From Schoenoplectus triqueter (lineage: Eukaryota > Streptophyta > Magnoliopsida > Poales > Cyperaceae), in NCBI GenBank assembly GCA_964058805.1, contig CAXKVV010000004.1, positions 186,001 to 250,000 on the forward strand: a stretch of DNA of 64,000 nt. The letters run 5' to 3'. This document shows, in pieces, positions 12,130 to 24,889 of the stretch. The position numbers and the translations under genes were made by a program. Under the pieces are notes generated by a model. That model saw only the letters and a program-made list of their open reading frames with translations, made no database searches and had not been told where the DNA came from. The number at the start of each line of letters is the position of its first letter. Within the stretch, counting starts at the first letter, position 1.

Positions 12130-15100
12130 CTTGTGTGCCGTCAGTTTTATATGCTATAATTTTTCTACTTTCCGGCTACTGTTACTATAACAACACTTAA
12201 TTGATAACAGTCACGAGGGAAATCCATTGTTAAAAAATATAATAATAGTGAACAAATTTATAATGGTTTCTGTTAAAAAAATATTAAAATATCCTTTGAA
12301 AACTATCTAAATTGTTGGGTGAGACTTAATAGTGGTTATCACAAAAAAAAAACCGTTATTACATACCTATCTTTAGCAATAATTATTAAGAAAAAATCAT
12401 TGTTGAATACAGATTTAGCAACGATTTTTACTTAATAACGGTTACTAAAGGCTTATCCTCTTTCTTTTTAGAGATGTCATTGTGTTTAAAATATTTGCTA
12501 AGTATAAATTTAGTTCCTTTTTATTTTGTTGCTTGCTAGTTGATCGATCTTCTTCCTTCTTGCTCTCTAGTCTTTCTATTTGTTGGCCTACTCCTTGCTA
12601 CTCGACCTAGCTAGTGCTCTCTTCTATCTCCTCACTTCTCCTCAATTTTTAAATTAATTTCAGATAATTAATTCATCTAGATCTCTATATTTGTTAATTT
12701 TGTTTTATGTTATTTATGATGTCTAAAATTGAAACAGATAGTTTTTGTTGATCAATTCTATGATGATCTAATTTCATGCATGTGTTGATGAATGATATAC
12801 CTATGTGTATGTAATACATGATATTAATTAGTCAATAATGTGCATTGTTTGCATAAAATTAGTTACATGTACTCGGGAAGCTAAGGAAAAATATTGTCAG
12901 ATTTTTCTCAAATATCAGATTGCAACTAACTTATATTCATTAATAAGACAAAATATTCAAATAGTAGGATAAAATTGTTGACCGATCCAAAATCTAAGCC
13001 CTAAATCCTAAAGAATATTTTAGCAATATAACATTAAAAACTTATAAAATATCACTTTTTTGTCATTCTCATCATTCATGACCCAACAAATATTGATCTC
13101 CTCAATCAAATTGAGGAGCTCAAAAAGATGATCTGGCAAATGAATCTTTGGGTGTAAAATCCAAAAGATGAGCTTATTTTCATAAGTCATATAATGATTT
13201 TAATAAATCAAGTGACGGTCAAAGCCCTTGGAGTGTATTAGCCTCCGTGATTTGATGACTTATTTGTTATGTATTTTGAATAAAATTTATGAAATTATTT
13301 AAAATATTTTTTGAACTAAACATTTATTTGTGTTATAGGTTCGACGATAGCCGCTCGTGAGCTTTTGATGGCTAAGATTAAGGAATTAGAAGAGATAACA
13401 AATCATCGTGTTTGATTGCTTTTTAGTCAGACTTTATGTTCATTGTGAGACTTTATGTTATTTATTGATATTTTTTATCGGATTGCTGATAGAATTGAAA
13501 TTTTAAACCTTAATCCCTAAATCCTAGCTAAACTAAAAAAAATTAAACCTTAAATCCTAATTAACATAAGAATATATTATTATTTTTCAAATGGATCGTG
13601 AATATATAATCATTTGAATATGTAAGAGGTATTGATGGATTTTAAATCATGCCACTAAAAATATGAGACAAAAGAATGATCATATAATTCTTTGTCTGTG
13701 TCAGAATTATCAGAATGTACGTAGATTTTATAATATTGAAGATATAAGAAATTATTTAATTATGTATGGATTTAAAGAATGATACACTCGATGGATATGA
13801 CATGGTGAGTGAAATAATGAAGGATTGACTAATGCCACGATAAATGATGAATCAAGTGGTGAATTGAAATGAGGACATTGAGCTACCGGATGAATTGGTA
13901 GATTAAAATATTTATAACGAAAGTTTGGATAAAATAATAAATGATGTGAACTAGATTTTATTCATATTCCTGATGTGTTGGTAATAGCATGGTGCAAGTT
14001 TTAAACCTTTAGCACTAAGAAAAATGATAGTTGCAAGTATACAACTTGTGTGAAGTAGTACTTAAGATGTCGAATCCATATGGACAACGTTTATTAATTT
14101 TAAACCTAGCAATTTTAATCCTAAGTATTTAAAAGATTATTTATTCAATTAATGGTTTGATTAAGGGAATAAATAATTGAATAATTAATAAAAAGTTTCC
14201 AGTTCTAAACTTTTTAAAGATCAATACGAGAAACCTAAAATTAACAGGTCTACAATCCATTTACTTGTGAGAATAAATTTATTTGCTAATTTAATTATTT
14301 AATTATTATGAATTTTTGTCATATAAATGTGATATCAAGAACTAATTTCTTAGATTAAAATCAGATCTAGGGTAATTAGGGCTTAATAATCAATCATCGA
14401 ATAAGGACCTAAAGTTCATATTTAGTTATGTTGTACTAAATCAAATTATTTCTTAATTAAATATTTCATAAGATGATTTGGCGCAATATACAACAATCTT
14501 CTAAGTAATTAATCTCTTTTTTTTTTTACTTTTTGATTACTACTTAGATTTTTTTTATTTGGGTTTAAGTCTTCAATTCCACAATCTTAAAATAAAACCC
14601 TAAGATAATAATAAAGATAGAAAGAGATAATAATAATAAATAAATAACTTAACAAATTCTAATATAAAGAAGTAAGTTTTATGTTACAACCCTAACCCAA
14701 AAGAGGTGTTCAGTCTTTCATGAAAAAAAATAGACTCAAGATAAATCATTAAGTACAGAGAATAAAAAAATACAGAGGAATTAAAAAATCAAGAATCATC
14801 AATGGTTGAATTTTTATCTCTTCTTTTTTTCTCTCTCTAGCAACCCTTTCTTTTTCCCTCTCTCCAAACTTTAAAACTGCCATCCACTCCGTCCCAGAGA
14901 AAGAAAAACTAAGAAACCCTATCAAATTTTGTCTCTTGCCTAAAATAAATATTATACTAAATTTAGCATTTCTTGCTTCGGAACAAATCTTTACAACTCA
15001 TAAAGATATGTTTGTGGCCTTCAAAGACATGTAGAAAATGACTTTGATAAGTTTCTTTGCGGCCCGTAATGCGGTCCGCAAAAAAATCTTTACGGGTCGC

Positions 15101-15790
15101 AAACCTTCTGAACTTGAGACTTTTTTGGATTTGTCGAGCCTCGACCTCTTTGTAGATCTTTGCGGCCCACAAAGAAATCTTTACGGGTTGCAAACCTGTG
15201 AAATTTGCACTGTTTTTACTTTGCTTGAAATCTCGGGCTCCAATTAGTTGTCGATTTGTCTCGATTCTTCATATTGCTGCATTTAAACATAAAAATAGAG
15301 CAGTATCATGAACTTGCACACTTTTAATCCTAATTTAACCTAAATACTATAAGTTATAATCAATTTTATAACACTAACCCTATGTTTTGGTATATAGCAA
15401 TTTGGTTCGTCAATTCCTGAAATGTTTAAAAAAATTTATAATGAATCTAACATTACGTTATTTCTTGATTGTACAAATTGTATGAAAATATCAATTGTTT
15501 TTTAAATAATATAACTTGAAAGCCAAAAATAAATAGAGCGATAAAAGTTTATCATCTTTGCTTTAATTTTTAGGAAATATACTTTTATAAAATAATGAGT
15601 TGTTAGATTCGACCTTTAAGATTAAAAAAATATTATGTCCTTTGATTATAGAAGTTAAAAGAATTCATGCATATCCGAATGACAACATTCTATGTCAGAA
15701 TGAATATAGTGATCTAAATAAATATTCAAAATGTAAGACATTACAGTACAAACCGAATTATAATTGGAAGGGGGCATTTGGAGAATTATA
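12130..15790. other. Gene-free repeat-derived stretch
   Basis: No intact frame. At 12170-12460 there are repeated AACGGTTA/AATAACGGT motifs typical of subterminal transposon repeats. At about 13990-15260 the sequence reads, on the minus strand, like a decayed LTR, with a GTCCATATGGATTCGACAT block near 14070-14090. The part at 15050-15200 repeats TTTGCGGCCCGCAAA-like motifs. Boundaries cannot be fixed by eye. Confidence 0.4.
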
Positions 15791-15809
15791 ACTCGATCCT
15801 TCTCATTAC

Positions 15810-16900
15810 CCTGGTTAATCTATGAATGTAAGCTTGAGTTCGCTCGGTGGGACCTTGCTTCATGTCCAGAAGAGATTCTATCGTAACTAGGGGTATTTTG
15901 ATGTGGGTATACCTCTAGAGGAACAAGTCTGTAAAATCATTGAAGGATCTAATAGATCTTGGTGAAAGAGTCTTATACCAATCTCATGCCTCCCCTGTTA
16001 GGCATGTGGAAAATATCTTATAGATGATGCCATCAGTAGTCCCGAGCAAGATTAATCTTTTATGAAAGTCATGGATGAATGATTCAACATTCTTTTGATC
16101 ATCGCTTTCTTTGAATGTCTCCAGCGAATGAGGGATCTTGAAGTTCTGCAGAGTCAGTTGGTACATTTCTAGCGATAAAGGACCCGAGGCGGGTCTTAAT
16201 CGTTTGGGATGTGGTGATTTTTCATATTTGGCCATTTGGTCATCCACTCTTTTTCACACAATTTCTTCTATTTGGTTGGCTGTCACATAAGCACCTCGGT
16301 AGAGATAGGGGAGCTATCTCTAATCCGAGAATACTCATGCATTTGGGAGTGCTGGGGGTTTCATAGTGAACATGGCTTGGAGGTGGTTTGTCTTTAGGAA
16401 CGTATGGTTCATCCCTAGTGGTGGATGCATGGTGATTGGCAGGCGACACTACTGGTTGCGATTGTCCATTAGCTGGAGCAGGGTTAGTTTCTGTTGCAAG
16501 ATGCTATGTGCTTGAGACGCTTTTCTACAAGTTAGGTGGAATTGACGGGTATATAGGAAAGGTTTGGGTATGATGTCCAGAAAAGGATGTTACCGGAATG
16601 TTGGTTCCACGTCCCGGATACTGCTAGTAATAGAGTGTGTGGAACTGGATGTAACAGTTACTGGGGTATGGAGGTATAGATTGTAAAGCTTGTGAAGGAA
16701 GTATATTACTCGTAGATGGTCATTGGGTAGTGGTTCCAACTTATGGGGTTTGAAGGGGTTGGCCTCCGCTCTGAAGTGTCGTGTTGGTCATTCCGATATT
16801 GACAACGTACGTCGGTATGCTTATAGTGGTTGTTGCCACAAATGCTGAAGTGGTTATGGTGGGCATGGCTACGGGTGTCATCGGGTCAATGACATCTGTA
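15810..16900 (-). pseudogene. Decayed Ty3/gypsy gag
   Basis: On the minus strand a Pro/Thr-rich leader (MTPVAMPTITTSAFVATTTI near 16880) is followed by a gag core: LETFKESDDQKNVESFIHDF, then LLGTTDGIIYKIFSTCLTGEA, then, past a stop, DWYKTLSPRSIRSFNDFTDLF. This fits the retrotransposon gag family (PF03732), in which the W-x-x-L-x-P-x-S-I-x-S-F part is conserved. The tryptophan-equivalent codon before DWYKTL is TGA, and other stops break the N-terminal half. No protease, RT or integrase was found next to it. Confidence 0.6.
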
Positions 16901-16999
16901 TCCGAGAAGAGGCACCTTGCTACGGGGTTGTGGGTAGATAGCCGTTACTGACAGAATCTTCATAGTAAACAGACACCTAATCTTCACTAGGTTTATTGA

Positions 17000-17620
17000 C
17001 CATCATTGCTCTCAAAAATCAAGAACTAACTCACAAAGCTTCCTTAGTCTCTTGTTTGCAAGTTAGCCCCACGGTGGATGATATGTCTTGTCTTAGGAGG
17101 GTAGACCGTGTCAAAGTAAAAATTATATTTTGTGTAAGTGTGAGTGTGTGTAGAGGGGGCATGAGAGCTACTATGATATATAAGCTCTTGTGCGTGTGTC
17201 AAAGTCAGATCCCTTCCCCTGTCCTAGGCGAGACTTTATATAGGGGAATGAGGGCGTGGGAATTATGGTCGGTTCTCACACAATATTAATGGATACTACT
17301 AAAAATAGCATCTGCATGTAATGATAAGTCGGTGGGCTTGTCATATTTAGTTCTATTATTTTAGGTCGTGATTAGTGATAACCGCTATTCATAATAGTGG
17401 ACGGTTATCGAGGTTATGATTAATTATAGCCGCTACTCATAGCAACATGCGGTTATTCAGTGATCTCGAGCTTTAGTGACCTCGAGTTTGCGTATACCTA
17501 TCTCGATGTCTGTTTAGTCGAGATATGCCCTGAGTGAAGGATGCTGTATAAAGCCCATTAAATATAGTTTAGGGCTAAGTGTTCGGACTGATGATATTTG
17601 AGCCTTCGAAAATGCAGTCC
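17000..17620 (-). repeat. Probable LTR/leader of the gypsy remnant
   Basis: Upstream of the gag in its own orientation lies a TATA-like CTATATAAAGTCTCGCC (minus strand, about 17227-17243) followed by a leader with CATCCACCGTGGGGCTAAC. The distance to the gag fits an LTR plus leader. The outer LTR edge was not found. Confidence 0.4.
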
Positions 17621-17920
17621 TATCAGTTATTAGTTTCAAAATATGCGCTAATGTGTAGAGTTTTACCCTACTGCCTTAAAAAAAAAATTTGATGAGTACT
17701 GTAGAATTTTACTTACATTAGCATCATATCCGTCTACTCCCAAACTTTCATTAACATCGGACTTGTCGAAGAGAAAGCAATTGCTGTCATAATCATCTCG
17801 CAAAATATATAAAAAAGAGAGTCATACTACTCCGAATTGATACATTTAATCTAAAAAGGAACCGGTCAGATCCACACATCAAGTGACTCACAGTGATTAG
17901 AGAAATTTGTTTACTTGGGG

Positions 17921-18780
17921 TAGAGGTGTCAATGATACCCTTTTATCCATTTACCCGATTCGTACCGTATTCGATAAGATGGGTATGGGTAAATTTTTTT
18001 TCCGTTAACTTATTTGATATAGGTAAGGGTAAAAAAATTATTTCGTTAAGTAAATGGGTAAGGGTATGGGTAAAAATCATTTCGTAACCGTTTACCCTAT
18101 AGGGTAAATTATTAAAAAATAACTTATATTATTTTCAATATAATTATCTCGTGTAATAATTTTTTTTGGTAAATAAAATAAAAAATAGGGAATTGATAAG
18201 AACAACCTGAAGTTGTGCGTTAATGGCTAGTAGTTTCAAACTCGGTCCAGACCATTAAAGCACAACTTCAGAGTATTCTTAGTTGCCCCGATTTTTATGA
18301 GTTAATTACTAGGAATTATAGTTATCATATTTTTCAAGTTTAACCATCTTATAAGTTATAATGTTTGAATAATATTTAGTATAGTACTTCTTAAAATGAT
18401 TAAATGGACAATATTAGATTTTATTTTAGACAAGATATTATTTTTTATTTTAATATATTTTATTTTTTTACTTAAAAAGATTGACAAGACATGCTTATTT
18501 TTTAATTTATTTATTTTGAAATGACTCAAGTTAAAATTATTTGCATAATTATATTTTTATTTTATACTAGTAAAATAGATACGTATTTGTATGAACAAAA
18601 TGAGTTCATATATTTTTTTATAAATAATAATAAATTAAGTAATACATTAATATTATTCGTTAGCATCCATTACCGTTTCGTTAACCGTTTATTTTAACGG
18701 GTAAGGGTAGGGTATGGGTAAGTCTAATTTTAATGGGTAAGGGTAGGGTATGGTAGGGGTCGGATTCGTGTATTTTGAAT
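17921..18780. mobile_element. hAT-like repeat rich in GGGTAAGGGTA motifs
   Basis: Begins TAGAGGTGTCAATGATACCC, a start common in nonautonomous plant hAT elements. Both ends are packed with GGGTAAGGGTA and GGGTATGGGTAA and their complements around TTTCGTTAACCG. No coding capacity. The right border near 18750-18780 and the target duplication are not clear. Confidence 0.45.
18197..18281. repeat. Short imperfect hairpin inside the hAT-like repeat
   Basis: The arm CTGAAGTTGTGCGTTAATGG pairs with CCATTAAAGCACAACTTCAG at 19 of 20 positions across a loop of about 25 bases. The stem continues outward through TAAGAA/TTCTTA after a small mismatched bulge. Size and shape resemble a small-RNA precursor, but expression is unknown. 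Confidence 0.6.
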
Positions 18781-18781
18781 T

Positions 18782-19941
18782 AGACAGGTCGGATCAAACA
18801 AAATAGAGTTCTATGTTTTACGAGTGTTGAAAACATCAGTCAAGATTGGCGGAATGTATTCAGACTTTGATTCCGAGGTAAACATTGAATTTTTTTTAAG
18901 GATCAAATTTAAAAAAATTCTTTAATATAAATATATTTTTTAATTTGTTCTGAAAATATACATAATTATAAGAGGATATTTATAAAAAAAATTTATACCT
19001 TGAGCTTCTTTTGGATCTGCCCCTGAAGATTGGTGTTATTTGGCCGATATCATGTACCACAATTTGGTCAACTACCAAGTTGCTCTTAACCTTAAATTAT
19101 TAGAGTTGGATGTAAATTTATCTTTTGTAGTAGATAATCACACTTTTCTAGTGCACGATCCGATTATCATCACAATTAACTTAAAAATTGTATGAAATTT
19201 TATAAGTTGTCGGTTGTAAATTTGGATTTTAAAATCTTAACAGAATGCAAAATGGTCTTAATGCATGTTGCATTTCAGTGCATCTCTTTTGTGCAGCCGA
19301 AAAGATAATTCGAGTTCAAAAGAAAGAACAGCACAATGGATGAGGCTGAACCTCTTTTAATCTCGTCTTTCACGTGTCTAAAAATATGACCTGATCCATC
19401 TGAACAGATTGGCACCACTTGACATAGCGCCAAGTAATAACAAAAGAATAAATATAATAAAGTACTCTTGAATGACAAAACCCAATATTCTCTGACTAGG
19501 AGATTATAAATTATTTTTTATAAATTAAAATCAAATAGTTTGATTCTCCTTTTTAACTTAAAAATAAAAAAGTAATTCTAGTGTAAATCCAATATTTATG
19601 GTATGGTATATATTTTTTAAAAATATTATACAAATTAAAAATCCAAAATCATATGATAAAGGTGATCATTTTGATACAGACTAAGTGATTGTTATTTACA
19701 AATGAGGTCATTACTGACAATGTAAAAGAATATGCTCTGATACTTTGAGCATATCTCAAGCAAAAAAAAAAATAATCTCTAACAACAGAGAAATGAAAGC
19801 TTCCATGGCGGGTCGATAAGTCCTAACAAACAAAAAATTACAAGACGATTCTTGTGGAGAGGTATCAAGAATACCTACTCGGGTGGCCATTGCCTCGTTG
19901 CTTAGCCAAAAATAACCCTCCCAAAACAAAATGGAGTCTTA
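18782..19941. other. Gene-free AT-rich stretch
   Basis: About 1.1 kb without a credible coding frame, RNA gene or sharp transposon border. Confidence 0.5.
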
Positions 19942-20218
19942 GACTGTGCTCCAGACCTGAGTAGACGAGGGGAGGGCACGGAAAAATAGCATGACCAAGT
20001 AAAATATTTACCTGACCAAATTAATTTACTTGCTCCACATTAATTAAATTTGAAGGGGACAAAAGGGAAGAGGAGGAGAATGAAAGTAAACTCTTCTATA
20101 TAATTTATGTCAATTTATTATCCTTCAATTTAGAATGTAAAAGTTTACTCTCCTCCTCTCTTTCATTTATTTTACCTTTCCTCTCTTTTCTCTCCTCCCT
20201 CATTTGTGGAGCACAGTG
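19942..20218. mobile_element. Tourist-like PIF/Harbinger MITE
   Basis: A 277-bp element with terminal inverted repeats (S)ACTGTGCTCCA / TGGAGCACAGT(S), flanked by TTA direct repeats (19939-19941 and 20219-20221), the target preference of PIF/Harbinger elements. There is further inner inverted similarity (AGTAAACTCTTC / AAGTTTACTCTCC). No coding capacity. Confidence 0.75.
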
Positions 20219-21797
20219 TTAGAGATAATGGACCTTAAGCTTTGGAACAAATCACTATTAATCAAATGGATTTGGTTATATGAAATAGACCGTCTATGCC
20301 TTTGGACTTCCACCCTTACCTCAATAGGCGCAAACATTTTTATGGTAAGCATGGATATAACCGAAACAAAACCGCCCTCCTTTTTCTTACGCGACCTAAC
20401 TTCCTTTCTTCCCCTATACAACTCAGTGCAACGAGATTAGGTTGGAGCCCCACAATATCGATGGAATCACACCTTCACTTCACTGTGCAATCCTTATAAA
20501 AGATATACAATAATTTATAAATAGAAGGTGCCATCATGTTGAGGCAGACGGCCGTGTCATGGAGAGTTGAAGACGGGGTGGTCTGGGACAATCTAGTTCA
20601 AACCCCTCCGGGCTACGGGTGAGGACGGATCACGAGTCATGAGTAAGTACGGATGGGTCGGGACGCGTGAAAGCATTTCAAAACTAAAAAATCCTAATCT
20701 GATCCGTATTGAACCCCGCGGACAGGTTCCTTACAGATCGGGATGGATGGGCCAAGGGGTGGGAATAGATCCCATCCAGGTCTTTTTTTTACAATTTCAT
20801 AAAAAAATAAAAAATAAAACTCTAAAAAACTCTAAAAATACAAAAAAAAAATCCAAAAAAACAGAAAATTTCCAAAAAATTAATAGAAGTTATAAAAATT
20901 TTAATCATAATGTTTTATATAAATGAAAACCAAAGCAGGAAAAAATATAATTAAGAAATACTAAAGCATAAGAAACATATGAAAAAAAAATTAATTTCAC
21001 GTTTGAAATTCACTGATTATTTCATCCACCAAAGTGACTGTCAGATTGAAAAAAGATCACTGCACTGATTATTTCTCCATTCACTGCTAGATCACTGAAC
21101 TGACATTGTGAATAACATGCTGTGAGTAACGTGGAGAGCTTGTGGTAGGATTGCCATAACATTATCCATGAATAAGAATGAAGCAATTTCTCGACTCTCT
21201 CCGGCTCTCTTTTAGGAAGAGGGGAACAAGTGGCATATTCGATCAATTTTTAGACTATAGTATATTTTTTTTTTTTAAAAAAATTGATTGTGGATGCAGA
21301 ATTCAACTTGGGTAACACTTGTCCTCCAAAATCTCAATAATTGATTGCCTATAATTTTGCCGACATTTCATTTTCCATAAATTTCTGCTTTAAAATACTT
21401 GCTTTAATAATTGATTGCCTATAATGGTTAAAAACAATTAGATATTTTTTTTTTAAAAAGAGCAAAATGTAAAAAGTCCGGTGAAACTAGAATAGTGATA
21501 AACGTGTCAGACACGTGTACACGCACGTGTAAATACGGATATGAATACGTGCAAGGGTTTCTTAATTGACAATTATAAATTTATCGATCCATATTTTTGC
21601 ACGGAAACACAAATTCAAAGTGATATCGAGCGCACAGTCAATTATTTGGGGGCAATCCTTTGTTAAATGCGAGAATCCAAACTCCTACATGTTTCTTCCG
21701 TACATTGAAAAGTTAGAACTTCAAAACTTAATTCATTTGCTTATTTATCTATTGCTTAATTGCTTAATCTCTCCATATTAATATGTATAAATTGTAG
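20219..21797. other. Gene-free stretch with repeat debris
   Basis: Contains a G-rich block with GGGACGCGTG/GGATGGGTCGGG at about 20560-20770, like hAT-type repeats, and otherwise AT-rich sequence. The CACTA 5' half that should precede the next feature was not recognised here. Confidence 0.4.
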
Positions 21798-22451
21798 GGG
21801 GCATTGGATTCTTTTGATTGTACGGCTCAAACCCTCTGTTGTTTATGTCGTGGATTTATTGAATCGTAAAGATGAAACATATATTATCCAACCAGCATTA
21901 AATACGTAAGTTTTTTTCTATTATTTTCGATAATTTAGTATGTACTGTAATTGATAACTTATATCATTGTTATGTAAGGGCCTTACGCTATTATTGGATT
22001 GAAAAACAATTCGCTCAAGAAAAAAAAACTCAAGTTCACTTGGAAAACGATTCAGGTGTGTAATTCTAAACTTTAAATGATTTGATTTTTTTCAGGTGTG
22101 TAATTCCAAATTTTAAATGATTGTTATATAAGGGCCTTACGCTATTATTTGATTTTTTTCTTGCAACATTTTAGAGTCCAAACCAGCCAAGCAGTAAAGA
22201 CTGCGGTTATTATATTATGAAATCGATGCATAATATAATAACTACATATTCTAGCAATCAAAATTTACCACAAGTATAAAAAATAAACTTCATATTAATC
22301 TTTAATTATTTTACATATTTATTTGCTTAATCAAACTAATGAAATTTTAATTTTTTAATAGGCTATCAATTCAGCTCCTCAATCTTATTCCCCGGAAGAT
22401 ATCGAAGCAATTAAGGAGATGGTTGTAAATTATATTGCATCTAATATTTGA
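21798..22451 (+). pseudogene. Ulp1 (C48) peptidase exons of a CACTA element
   Basis: Exon-like pieces bounded by splice sites: 21798-21905 with HWILLIVR (catalytic His) and VVYVVDLLNRKDET (Asp), an intermediate piece near 21980-22055, 22175-22273 with SSKDCGYYIMKSM (catalytic Cys), and 22362-22451 with SYSPEDIEAIKEMV and a proper stop. The His-Asp-Cys triad of Ulp1-like SUMO peptidases is therefore present. Plant CACTA and some MULE elements carry such a domain. The N-terminal part and a transposase were not found. A local duplication near 21969-22150 repeats AAGGGCCTTACGCTATTATT and disturbs the middle. Probably a remnant. Confidence 0.6.
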
Positions 22452-22639
22452 TAATTTGTTTTATATTTTTTTTCAGTTATTTGTAATGTTTAGTTACTTA
22501 TATATTTATTTGTGATATTGATAAGTTATTTAGTGAGTTATATTTGTTTATTTGTGTTATATTTTTATATGTGTTTGTTTATATATATGGCTGTTATATG
22601 GACCAGTCAGTGAAAACATAAAATTTATTAAAAAAATTA

Positions 22640-22941
22640 TAATATATTTAGAGCCGGTTATTTAGCTATAACCGGTTCTAATCAAATAAAATAGATTAGA
22701 ACCGATTTTAATTGTCTAAATTAGAATCGGTTATTCAATAATCGGTTCTAATTGTGAAATAGATTAGAACCGGTTTTATGAATTAGATTAGAACCGGTTA
22801 TTCAATAATCGGTTTTAATTGTAGAACTAAAATAGAACCGGTTTTATAAAACCGGTCCTAAATATTTTATTTTAGCACCGGTTATAAATATTTAGCACCG
22901 CTTACTTTTAAAACCGGTTTTAATTTTTTTTTCTGGTAGTG
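22640..22941. mobile_element. 3' end of the CACTA element with AACCGGTT subterminal repeats
   Basis: A dense array of AACCGGTT/AATCGGTT motifs in both orientations ends in CTGGTAGTG, the complement of CACTACCAG, the canonical CACTA tip. It follows the Ulp1 exons by about 190 bp. No matching left tip was seen in the window. Confidence 0.7.
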
Positions 22942-23392
22942 ATATGTTCGTATTTGAGCGTATCTGCACGTGATGTATTCATGTATCACACGTGCCGTAT
23001 TGTTAAACGTGCGTGATCAATATATAAATAATTTCAACACGTCTAACACACGCACACGTGTAGCACACATAAAATATTACAGACTTTTAAAATATTTGTG
23101 TGCTTAAAAGATTGACTTAATACTAAAGTAATAGATCAGAATCACTCTAATATGTATGATATTTCTGAATATAGTACATTAATTTTATTTTTTGTGACCA
23201 TAATTACTCTATTTTTTTTCTGATTTTTCTTATATATTTCTTCAATTTTATTTGAAATTTATGAAATTTATAAGTGCTACAATTGGTGATACGATTCAAA
23301 TACATATAAGCACGAACATGTTTAACATGACGTATTAGACGTGTCACGTATCTTAGACGTACATATTTAAATCTTTAAATGTTTAACATGTT

Positions 23393-23443
<51 letters not shown>

Positions 23444-24103
23444 AAAATGTAAATACATATTGACACAATATATTTCATATCGAATACGTTCGTGCTCGCA
23501 CGTTACATATATGACACATACATTGCGAAACATTGTTTCTGCAGCTGCAACACCCGCTCTGAAATTTTTATTTTATTTTATTTTTATATTTTTCGTTTTT
23601 TGTTGTAATCTCTAGCTGATTGGCTGCTTGCCGAGTTGGTAACTTGGCATTGTCGCATTGACAAGCAACGAAAGCGACTAATTGAATTTAATGTCCGGCT
23701 TCTGATGTCACCTTCCATCAACCACAATTAACAATAATTTGGAGTTCAAGTATTCAAATGCACTACGCATGCAATTTTCATAGGTTAACTAATCAGCGTA
23801 ATGGGCCGTTTTTTCATATTATCGATGGATTGAGCAAAAATATTATACATTACTGGGTAGGATCAGGCATCATTATGGGTGAGGTTTTTAAGGATAAGAT
23901 CTAACGAGCTTATGAAAAGATAGGTAAGAATTGGATTTGAGAAAGATTTTTAGAGGCTCGGATTCAAAAAGTTTGAATTTTAAGAGATAAACTCGGTCTT
24001 TGAAAGTTCAGCCCTTATCAAATTCTTTGAGCTCTAAGGGTCGGGTGAGGGCAGGATAAGGACTGGATAAAAGCCTGATATATATATATATATATATATA
24101 TAT
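22942..24103. other. Gene-free stretch with a long (TA)n and G-rich hAT-like start
   Basis: Holds an uninterrupted TA run at about 23396-23442 and, from about 23850, a GGGTGAGG/GGGTCGGGTGAGGGC repeat region that resumes at 24660-24889 after an inserted MITE. The sequence around 23300-23530 has several ACGTG/CACGT motifs without a clear gene context. Confidence 0.45.
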
Positions 24104-24513
24104 AATAAATCTAGCGTACTCTTAAACTCGCGGAGACATTTCGTGTGCTTAACTCAAATAATTTATCAAATTATCTCTAAATTTTGATTTATCATACACA
24201 TTAAATTCTTTATATGAAAATTTTATGGGATACAAAAATATAAGGTGTTTTGAGTTTTCTAAGTCTTCGTTTTTAATTTTTGAAAATCAATTCTAAAAAA
24301 ATAAAAAATATATTTGATGTTTGTACATTATTTTTAAAAATTAAAAACGATGACTTAGAAACCTCAAAAAAACCCTAAATTTGTGTATCCTATAAGATTT
24401 TCAAATGAAGAATTTAATGAGCATGATAAATTAAAATTTAAAAATGATTTAATATATTTTTTGAGTTAAACTCATGGAAGATCTCCGTGAGCTTAATAGC
24501 ACGCTAGATTTAC
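24104..24513. mobile_element. Palindromic MITE, family C copy 1
   Basis: About 410 bp. Left end ATAAATCTAGCGTACTCTTAA pairs with right end AGCACGCTAGATTTAC. The two arms are long inverted repeats (TTTTGAGTTTTCTAAGTC in the left arm, GACTTAGAAACCTCAAAAAA in the right). TA repeats flank both sides. It has the same layout as the copy at 51860-52267. Confidence 0.65.
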
Positions 24514-24889
24514 TATATATATATATATATTGCTGATTAAATATTTTTTTAATATTAATTTATATTTATATTAAAATTTTAAATTATATTTTTTTATTTA
24601 TGTATTTTGTTTTATTTTTTTCCAGATTTTTTAAGTATAATTAATATACAATATAAGATATTAAAGAAAGGACTTGGGAATGGCTGGGTAAAGGCCGGAA
24701 AGGGCCAGGTTTGATAAGGGTCGGTCAGAAAGATTTACTTTTTAAAGATTGAATCTGACCCTTGAAAAGCCAGTCACTTACTATTAGAAAGGACCAGACT
24801 AAACTTATGAGGGCTAGGTAAGGGATTATTTTTTTAAAGGGTCAGTTGGGTCTGGTTCAAGGGCCGAACCCTTATGGGATATGCCTAGG

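Noticed and set aside
17930..18740. GGGTAAGGGTA repeats as interstitial telomere sequence
   Set aside because: The plant telomere unit is TTTAGGG; these motifs differ, occur in both orientations and fit a hAT-like terminal array.
23396..23442. TA runs here and in the 51-54 kb cluster as CRISPR-like spaced arrays
   Set aside because: They are simple microsatellites between unrelated inserts in a plant nuclear genome; no repeat-spacer structure.
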